Assembly (NCBI GenBank): GCA_001579985.1
Contig: LRSR01000584.1
Span: 1-57,261, forward strand
Direction: 5' to 3'
From: Hypsibius dujardini
Taxonomy: Eukaryota > Tardigrada > Eutardigrada > Parachela > Hypsibiidae
DNA length: 57,261 nt
Below the pieces are notes generated by a model. It was not told where the DNA came from. It was given only the letters and a program-made list of their open reading frames with translations, and made no database searches. Of the stretch, positions 49,995 to 57,261 are shown piece after piece (within the stretch, counting starts at the first letter, position 1; each line of letters opens with the position of its first letter). A program made the position numbers and the translations under genes.

Positions 49995-51783
49995 ATGCCT
50001 GAAGCACCAGATAAGAACGAGCAGCGTTTGCTGGATCCTCCAAGCGACACCATCTCCTCTGTCAAATTCTGCCCCTCAATTTCCAGCGGACGTCTTTTGA
50101 TGGTCAGCAGTTGGGATGGGACCGTTCGCGTCTATGACTCTGAACAGAACATCAAGCGTGCCCAGTTTGACATTGGAGAGCCCGTCCTTGACTGCTGCTT
50201 CTCGGTAATTACCGCATTTTACGCGCTTGTCTATCTAACTTTTACTTTATGGAGAATATTTATTTGATAATTTTCGAAAGAGCATGCGGAACTTTTGACA
50301 ATAGTTTCCGACCGGCGAGTGTTATTATTTTGCGTTAAAGCCATAGTTTGATTGATCGATTTTCCTTTGATCGGTTCATTGTTGCTCTTGTCATGGAACT
50401 AGTGCTCGATTGCTTGATCGGCAATGTAGCTCCTTTGTTTTTGATATTCCTGGATTGATTACTAGCAGAGGCGTAACGGGGGGGGGGCGATTTTTTTAAT
50501 AAGAAAAACTCCCCCCCCCCTGGCTAAACTGCTCTCTCCTCGAAAAGTCTGTTACGCCTCTGATTACAAGAATTTAACTTCATGGCAGAAAGGTTTCCCA
50601 TATTTTACTCGAAAGCAGTGTTTCAACAGGTAGATCTATTGATTGAATACCGCTAACCCTGACGTACTTCGGGAACAATGCATTGGTATTTAGGATGCCA
50701 CTCATGCCTTCTGTGGAGGCCTGGACAACCATATCAAAATGTGTGATCTCAACAACGGCAAGCATTTTGCTGTCGGCAACCACGATGACGCCGTCCGATG
50801 TGTCCATCTCAATCTCTCTCGGAACATCATGACCACCGGCAGCTGGGACAAAACCGTCAAGACTTGGGATCCTCGCTCGAAATCGGTCGTTGTGCTTTCT
50901 CAGCCAGACAAGGTGCGTATGGGTTGCCTGGTATTGTTCTTGAATTGTACTTGCATCGGCACTGGTCCGGCATCGTCCGCATGAATCGGTTGATTGAATG
51001 CGAATCAGAAGAATGCTAACCCTCCTTTCGTTGTAGGTCTACAGCCTGACTAGCATCAAAGACTACCTGATTGTTGGCACAAAGGATAGGAAAATTTGGA
51101 TTTGGGATCTGCGAAACTGTGCCGAGCCTATTCAGAAGCGAGAGTCCAGTTTGAAGTATCAGACGCGATGCACCACCGGCATGGTATTAAACAGTGCGGA
51201 CGGTGCGAATGACATCTTTGCTGTGGGCTCAATTGAAGGTTCGTTGCTGGGCCTCAATAATAATACATTACAATAATTGGACCTATGGGTTTCCGAACTT
51301 GTTGCATATCCTTGTTGGCCTTATCTGTCGAAGCCATTCTATGTTTCGCTGTCGATTTCATCGATATCAGTAAGATACCATCATATATATGTTATAATAC
51401 TAGGCCGTGTTGCCGTGGAATATGTCGACAATGATCCGGAGAAGCAGAAGAAGAAGTATGCTTTCAAGTGCCACCGAAGTAAGGAGGCGGGAATGGAAAT
51501 GATCTATCCGGTCAATAGTCTCGTCGTCCATCCCGTTTATGGAACCATGGCTTCGGGTGGATCGGATGGTGTGGTCAACATCTGGGATGTCGATAAGAAG
51601 AAGCGCATGTCGCAGTTCCGCAAGCAGGCCACCACGATCAGCACTCTCGACTTCAGCAAGGATGGTAAACTCTTGGCGATGGGCGTCTCCTATTTGTTCG
51701 AACGCGAGGACATGCCCAACAAACCGTGCGAGGACCATGTTGTTGTCCGCTCTGTTGCCGAGCATGAAGTTAAGCCCAAATAA
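49995..51783 (+). CDS. BUB3: Mitotic checkpoint protein BUB3
   Basis: Exons 49995-50204, 50694-50912, 51037-51238 and 51404-51783 give 336 aa (human 328). A short acidic N-terminus (MPEAPDKNEQRLLDPPSDTI) leads into a WD40 propeller with ISSVKFCP, LLMVSSWDGTVRVYD, HAFCGGLDNHIKMCDL, DDAVRCVHL, TTGSWDKTVKTWDPRS, QKRESSLKYQTRC, KKKYAFKCHR, YPVNSLVVHPVYGTMASGGS and DGVVNIWD. The order and spacing match BUB3 rather than RAE1. BUB3 recruits BUB1 and BUBR1 to kinetochores through their GLEBS motifs in the spindle checkpoint. Splice sites are canonical. Intron 1 (50205-50693) contains a G/C-run hairpin. Confidence 0.96.
50466..50562. mobile_element. 97-bp hairpin element with poly-G/poly-C arms in BUB3 intron 1
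   Basis: Outer arms CAGAGGCGTAAC and GTTACGCCTCTG are perfect inverted repeats. Inside them a run of about ten G (around 50478) faces a run of about ten C (around 50511). The structure is that of a very short MITE or foldback. Confidence 0.8.
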
Positions 51784-53478
51784 TGTGGCATATTGGTGTG
51801 GGAACGTCAATGTCATTCCTTAGCAATTGATGATGTCGTTTTATCCATATAGTTGGAACAGCTTATTTCTATAATATTGACACACAAATGGTCAATTTTT
51901 GGCCAAACGACTAAAGCAGATCCCGCAGTTTTATATTTCTCTGCGGGCTGTTCGTGCAATAGATTTCTTTTTCTTTTTATGGGACTTTGCTTGGAAACAG
52001 AAGGCTCGCGTCGAAATCTTTCCTTTGTTTCACTTGGAACTACTAAAGCTAGTACTGACTGTACTGTAGTGACGTGTTAGCTTAGCGCACCTGTAGCGCC
52101 GCCTTCGAGCGATATCCCCCCCCCCCACTCCGTGTGTTGTGCCCAATATTAGTACTGCACTGTACCTGTCTGTATGAGGGAAGGGCCCAGGAATAGGCCA
52201 CTTGAATTTTCGTACCTGGAATGGGCGGCAGGGGGCGCTCTGTCGCTATGTCGCATCGAAAACGATGAGTCACTGCATAGTCAGCGTCCTCTAGTGAGCT
52301 TTTTCCAACTGTCCAAACATTTCGTTTTTAAACATGTTCCCACTTTTTTTCTTATCTGAAACGCGTTCCACCGCGTTATCGATTATTCTCTGTCGTTTAG
52401 GACCTTGATGATAGCCAAAGTCTGTGGAAGTTGTGATTCCAGGGTGGCCCATTCCAGTGCCCTTACCTCATACTCGTACCAGTATATTTTCGTTTTAATT
52501 TTATTTGTATTGTACAAAACAAGTATATAGTACATTTTCGTTACGTAAATGCCAGAAAAAGGCAGGAATGTTTACTCTGAATACTGACAAGATACTATTT
52601 TGGAACGCTGGGCTTTGCCGCATGGACTTTCGCAACGCGATTTCGCAAAAAAGGAGAAAATCAACGAAGCGACCTTTAGGGGATGGTTAAAGTTAGCCGA
52701 TATTGGTTGATTGATCTGTTCACCACATTTACTTTATAACTCTAAAAACATAGCGCTACTAATCCTCCCCAAGAAACTCGACCGCCAAGGTGACGGAAGA
52801 AGAAGAACCAAAGCGGCGTAGTGATTAAAACCGAACTAGAAAAGGAGCTGCATGGCCGAGTCCTGGAAGAGCGTGCCGTTGGGAATGACAGGAAAACTCC
52901 AACTGCTGGACGTCAGTGTAAACAAGCCTTCCAAGAAAGCATACCACAACGAGTACCACAAATGGAGGCGTAACCACCGAGAGAAAACCAAGAAGGAAGG
53001 GATAACTAAAAAAGCCGGACGCCAAAATATTGTTAACGTGGTGTCTGTCGCTTGAGAAAAAGTCACGTTTTCTTGTGTTCGAAATTCGTTTATTGAAGCG
53101 GGTCTAATTGCAGAGAATATTCATCGGCTTGACAAACGATCTACAATAGCTTCACTACTACTGACTCGCGCTATCAAATTATGAAGCAGCTAACCAATGA
53201 ACTAACCCAACACGTCACCTATTTCTCAAATGATCCAATCGAGACGTTTACAAGTCACCCGCCATAAATTGGCATTGGACTAACAGTGTACGCACATAGT
53301 CACAAGGCAGTCACAAGGCTGCTGTAACGATAAACAACCACAATTTTCGGAACGAGAAGTACAGTAACGCTAAAAGACATAAATGGCTTCGTCCAAAAAC
53401 GTTGAGAACGCGAATCGAAAAATCAGTCCCGACTGAGAATAAATGGTGAAGAGAGAACTTACGAAAGTAAAAAACAAC
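51784..53478. other. Intergenic region between the BUB3 and CTCF-like 3' ends
   Basis: Convergent genes. The region carries a poly-C run near 52118-52127 and the transposase relic listed separately at 52550-53055; no other gene was seen. Confidence 0.4.
52580..53055 (+). pseudogene. Degraded pogo/Tigger-like transposase
   Basis: Frame 52589-52696 reads DTILERWALPHGLSQRDFAK then KEKINEATFRGWLK, a helix-turn-helix like that in the 9378-9837 element. After a gap containing stops, the plus ORF 52852-53055 contains VPLGMTGKLQLLDVSVNKPS, matching the conserved end of the DDE domain in Tigger/pogo/Jerky-type proteins (G-x-T-S-x-L-Q-P-L-D-V-x-x-N-K-P-F). The catalytic core between them is deleted, so this is an internally deleted relic. 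Confidence 0.65.
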
Positions 53479-56400
53479 TCAAGCCTCAACCATGCCCAGG
53501 CTAACGTCGACGCCGGTAGGCTCCTCAGTCTCGTCCGCCGCCGACGACTTAATCGTTGTTTCCGGACCTTCCACACCCGCGTCTGACAAGAAATCTCCTC
53601 CAAGAGCCCCATTCAGTCTTTCAGTCATGTCATCCTGATTCTGAATCCCGTTCTTGTCGCCTAATTAACCGAAAGATTACAAGTACAGAACATTAAGTCT
53701 CACTGACACCGCTCGTTGGCAATTTTCTCAGGAATAAGAGATGAAACTCACCTTGCACGGTGACGTCCGTAGCGTCAACCGACGCGGCCCCGTCGACTTC
53801 CGCTAGCGGAGCAGTGAATGTTATGATTGCCGGTGGATGAAGTTCCGCCATCTGAGCTGAAGTGAGAACTGTCGTCTCCGAACCGGTTCCGCCATTGTGG
53901 ATGATGTGGACCTTCAAAGTGATAAAAAAAATTAAATAGCGTGACTACTGCTGACGGAACACGACATTGTAGGTCGAAAATAAATTACCACATCACCATC
54001 CGGCAAAACACATCGGACACTGCTGAATCCGCCTTCGACCACTTCCGGCTGGGTCTCCTCCATAATTGTCCCGCCCTCGCTCTCCTCCTCCGTTTCAGGT
54101 GACGAGACGGCTATAACAAACCATCTTCTTCTGACTTGATCACTACAAAATTGCAAAACCAAAACGTCTACCTGTTTCGCTGTCACTAGATGCGCTTCGG
54201 TGTTTGCGATTCTTCTGCTTTCGCTTTTTGCCATTTGAGGCACCCTTTTTGCCCGAGCAGTCGGAATCTGTCTTGCGGTGCACATTGAAAAGATATCGAT
54301 CAGCAAAGCTTTTGCTACACTTCTTGCAGACCACCGGCTGGTCACTCTGGTGCAGCTTCTGGACCTACAAACAGTAGAAATCCCACTTGTCAGATCAGCG
54401 GTTCAGTCTGAATTTCCTAGCCCGAAAGCTCCTTTTTACACGGCCTTGCTTCAAGATGTCTTACATGAATCTTCAAATCCGTTTTGCGGCTGCACTTCGT
54501 AGGACAGAGTTGACACTGAAAAACCGGCTTGATGGCATCGTGGATCATCCGATGGGCCTTCATGCTGTTGCTCTGCGTGAATTTGTGATGACAAATTTCG
54601 CACTCGTATGGCTTCTCTGAAACAGCAAAAACATGTCGTTCGAAAATTCAACCCAGGGACAGGTGTGACGCTATACATAACCAGGAATTTTGATAAACGG
54701 GAAAATTAACAGACATGAAACCACACAAAATGGTAGTTTTTCCTTACCTCCTGTGTGAACCCGCAAGTGACGCTTCAGCTTGTAGGTGTCCGGTGAGGCG
54801 TAATCACAGTGGGGACACTTGAACGGGCGTTCGCCTGCGAAAATATTAAAATTGCCAATTATATCAAGTTGTCAGCAAGCAAAAGGCGCGATGAAGGACA
54901 AGCGAGTTTTACCAGTGTGGCTTCGAAGATGGCGTCGCAGCTTGCTCATCTCTACACTGCTATAGCCGCAATCTGCATGACTACACTTGTGTGGTTTTTC
55001 ATGGGTGTGCTTATAACGGGAATGGCGGACCAGTTCTCCCGATGTCGTGAAGCTTGCTCCACATTCGGGAAATTTGCATTGATGAGGCTTGATCCCACCA
55101 TGTGTCTGAAAATGAAAGTAGATAACTGGACTTACGATTCTGCAACGCCTGAAAATACTAGTACACCACGTTTGCTATCAATGAATACCGCGGTCTACTT
55201 ACATTGATATGGTTCTGGAGGGACGAAGTAGTTTTGAATGCCCTGGCGCAGCCTTCCTGCGTGCAAGGATGGGGACGCCTGTACGAAACACTCTCTTTAA
55301 CACATTTGTTTCACCAGTAAAATCTCGAGTTGAAGCAACGTACTCATCTGAATGACAACGCATGTGGCGGATGAGTAAGTACTTTTTGCCGGTGCTGTGT
55401 GAAATAGAATTCGTTAAGCTCATTGAACAGTACAGAGCGTAGCTTCAATCTGTAGATGTTTAACGACCAGGCAATGCTGTTCTTATGCTCAGTCACCTGT
55501 ATGTGCAGTACAAGCACTTGATCTGAGACGATCCCCTCTTGCCCTTCTTCGCCTTGCCTTCTGGAGCTGCTGGCTCATCTGCCGTTTCTGCTGCTTCTGC
55601 TTCTGCTTCTGCCACAGCAGTCGACGCTTTCTTCAGCCGCTTGACAGGCTTCTTGCGCTTCTTGGTTGGCTTCTTTCCATCGTCATCGAAATCGTAAACA
55701 TCCAAACTCTTGTCCGCAGCTTTAGCAGCAACAGCTAAAAATACATAAAAATTATTAATCTCTCTTATGATTTTTTCGGTCATCAAACGGTGATTGAATG
55801 CCATCGTACAGTACCTTTTGTGCTGGACCTAGTTCGTTTGGCCTCGGAATCCTGCAGAGCCGATTCCACGCCGGACACGAGCGATCGGGCAATCTCCTGT
55901 GCCGCCCCCTGAAGACCAACCGAAAAATGAACCAAATGTGAAAGTAGCGGCAGTGGCCATTGCCGGAGTGCACAATGCACACACCATGAAGTCGGTGGAG
56001 AGGACGTATGTAAACAGAGGAGTGCTACCCGCCATAGCATCCATTTGCGTTGGAACGATCCCGGAAACATGCAATTCCCGAGCACATGCCAGCAAATGAA
56101 CCTAAAACAGAATAACACAATGACTTTACGTCCGCTTTGCAAAACCAGTAATATCTTCACCTGTGCTGGACCTCTGGGCATGTACACGGTGGTGTAACAC
56201 AAGTTTCTGTCTGCCTGCTATTTTCTGATTCGGTCGTCTTGTTTCGTACACATGTTTCTAGCCACTTACGTTCTGGTCAGGCGACGCCAACAGTTTGATT
56301 CGTAATTCAGCCGCTTCTTCGTCCGAATCGACGATGTGCAGTTCAACATGTTGAAAAGTCTGCTCCGCTGCTGGCGCTATTAAAATGGAAGAAAAACTAT

Positions 56401-56715
56401 ATTTTCATGCCGTTGATTCCAACAAATCAGTTCAACCGCCGAAAAAGTCGCCAACCTTGAACAGTTTCGGAGGGAAGTTGTGACTTTCCCTTCCCAGCAG
56501 CGTCCGATCCGTGGCTCACCGGAACAGCCGCACTGGCTCCATTCGTCAACGCAGCCGATGAAGTTGCTGGTTCAAGTGCGGCGGTCGGCATCTCCGCGTC
56601 GGTCGGCATCTCCGCGTCGGTTAGGCTTTTGCCCTGAGCTTGCTCTGAAGAAACCACGAGAGGAGTCAGCAGATCATCCATCGTCACGTCTTGAGGGGCA
56701 GGCTCCAGCAATTCA
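53479..56715 (-). CDS. CTCF-like zinc-finger protein with eight fingers (5' end unresolved)
   Basis: Fourteen exons in coding order: 56456-56715, 56270-56376, 55985-56101, 55815-55908, 55497-55734, 55344-55394, 55203-55278, 54913-55105, 54748-54834, 54465-54616, 54172-54364, 53989-54110, 53752-53911, 53479-53660 (676 codons plus a missing start). An acidic N-terminal half is followed by a basic patch ([16 protein letters not shown]) and fingers at about residues 264-492. Finger-by-finger similarity is to [23 protein letters not shown] (finger 3), [16 protein letters not shown] (4), [20 protein letters not shown] (5), [19 protein letters not shown] (6), [10 protein letters not shown] (7). The last finger ends C2HC ([14 protein letters not shown]) and is followed by [18 protein letters not shown], like the CTCF tail. 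CTCF organises chromatin loops and insulation. Fingers 2-4 have C-x4-C. Exon 56456-56715 needs two bases from an unseen upstream exon. Confidence 0.88.
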
Positions 56716-57055
56716 CTACATTAAGGAGAACAAGGATAGTATGTTACTAGTAATACTCATCCAACTGTGAGATCTCCACACGGCTTTAAATACACTTTCG
56801 TTCCTTGATTGACTGATTGGGTACACTGCACAGTATTTTCAGAGAATAAAAACTTTCCCTAATCCCTTCACCGCTATTCCTCTAAAAATATGCTTCCTGT
56901 CAATAAGTGTTCCACAAATAAAAGGTTGTAGCTGTTCCTCGGGTGAGTTATCGGAATAGAATAAAATTAAATAGAAAGCCGTGACGCAAGCAAATCAATA
57001 AAACTAATGGTGTCATGTACATGCATGTCGATGCTGCTTCGACTTTAGCGAAGCC
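56716..57055. other. Region upstream of the CTCF-like gene
   Basis: It should contain the missing first exon. A minus-strand ATG at 57056-57058 in good context (CCACCATGGC) opens only 14 codons, and its possible donor is in the wrong phase, so it was not joined. GATTGATTG-type simple repeats occur near 56800. Confidence 0.3.
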
Positions 57056-57107
57056 ATGGTGGTTAAAAGGGCATTGATCAAGCTATCAATCTCCAACGAG
57101 AACCAGG
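57056..57107 (+). CDS. Possible first exon of a further gene (3' beyond window)
   Basis: The ATG at 57056 in the context GAAGCCATGG opens MVVKRALIKLSISNENQ and reaches a strong donor (CAGG/GTGAGA) at 57108. The frame would otherwise stop at 57187. The next exon is probably outside the window, so the product is unknown. The CCATGG is palindromic, so the opposite-strand ATG competes as an explanation. Confidence 0.35.
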
Positions 57108-57261
57108 GTGAGACATTTGCGAATCTGGAGGTCTCCTCTGGTCAAGAAAAGACACAACCATACGGGGTGGTGGGACGCCATCTGTAGTAGAGAACAACTC
57201 TTCTCTCTTATCACTCCCCCGGTGCAGTCGAGGATCCTTCTCCACATCCCGTCTGCGGCAG

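Noticed and set aside
51400-51816. 138-codon minus-strand ORF
   Set aside because: Antisense shadow of the last BUB3 exon.

Overview
The window is eukaryotic nuclear DNA from an animal. Coding regions are broken into many short exons by small GT-AG introns, often 50-400 bp. The recognisable genes are animal housekeeping genes: an SLC13 citrate/dicarboxylate carrier, TMEM184, an EML microtubule-associated protein, PTBP, CPT2, RABL6, BUB3 and a CTCF-type zinc-finger protein. A CTCF homologue points to a bilaterian. I cannot name the phylum from sequence alone. No tRNA, rRNA or prokaryote-style operon was seen. Exon models were built by hand from reading frames, splice signals and family alignment from memory; every internal exon phase was checked.

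Layout. (1) 119-987 (+): 3' exons of an unrecognised gene. (2) 1895-5590 (+): SLC13, 12 exons. (3) 7595-11055 (-): TMEM184, 12 exons. (4) 11819-18058 (-): EML, 20 exons visible, 5' end not found. (5) 18-34.9 kb: AT-rich, gene-poor island with a diverged tandem duplication, minisatellites, retroelement-like debris and one possible secreted-peptide gene. (6) 34976-39279 (-): PTBP, 17 exons. (7) 41721-45272 (-): CPT2, 12 exons. (8) 46469-49686 (-): RABL6, 7 exons, head to head with (9) BUB3, 49995-51783 (+), 4 exons. (10) 52.5-53.1 kb: pogo/Tigger-like transposase relic. (11) 53479-56715 (-): CTCF-like gene, 14 exons, 5' end unresolved. (12) From 57056 (+): possible first exon of another gene.

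The genes are unrelated housekeeping functions (transport, cytoskeleton, splicing, fatty-acid oxidation, mitotic checkpoint, chromatin organisation). Only RABL6/BUB3 share an obvious short divergent promoter region. The unusual material is non-coding. Many introns carry a near-perfect inverted repeat (at least seven hairpin or MITE-like elements, two sharing one family) or a private tandem repeat (18-, 19-, 22-, 46- and 50-bp units, CAGG/CAGA/CTGT arrays). The most notable coding observation is a CTCF-like protein with only eight fingers, three of them with widened C-x4-C knuckles.
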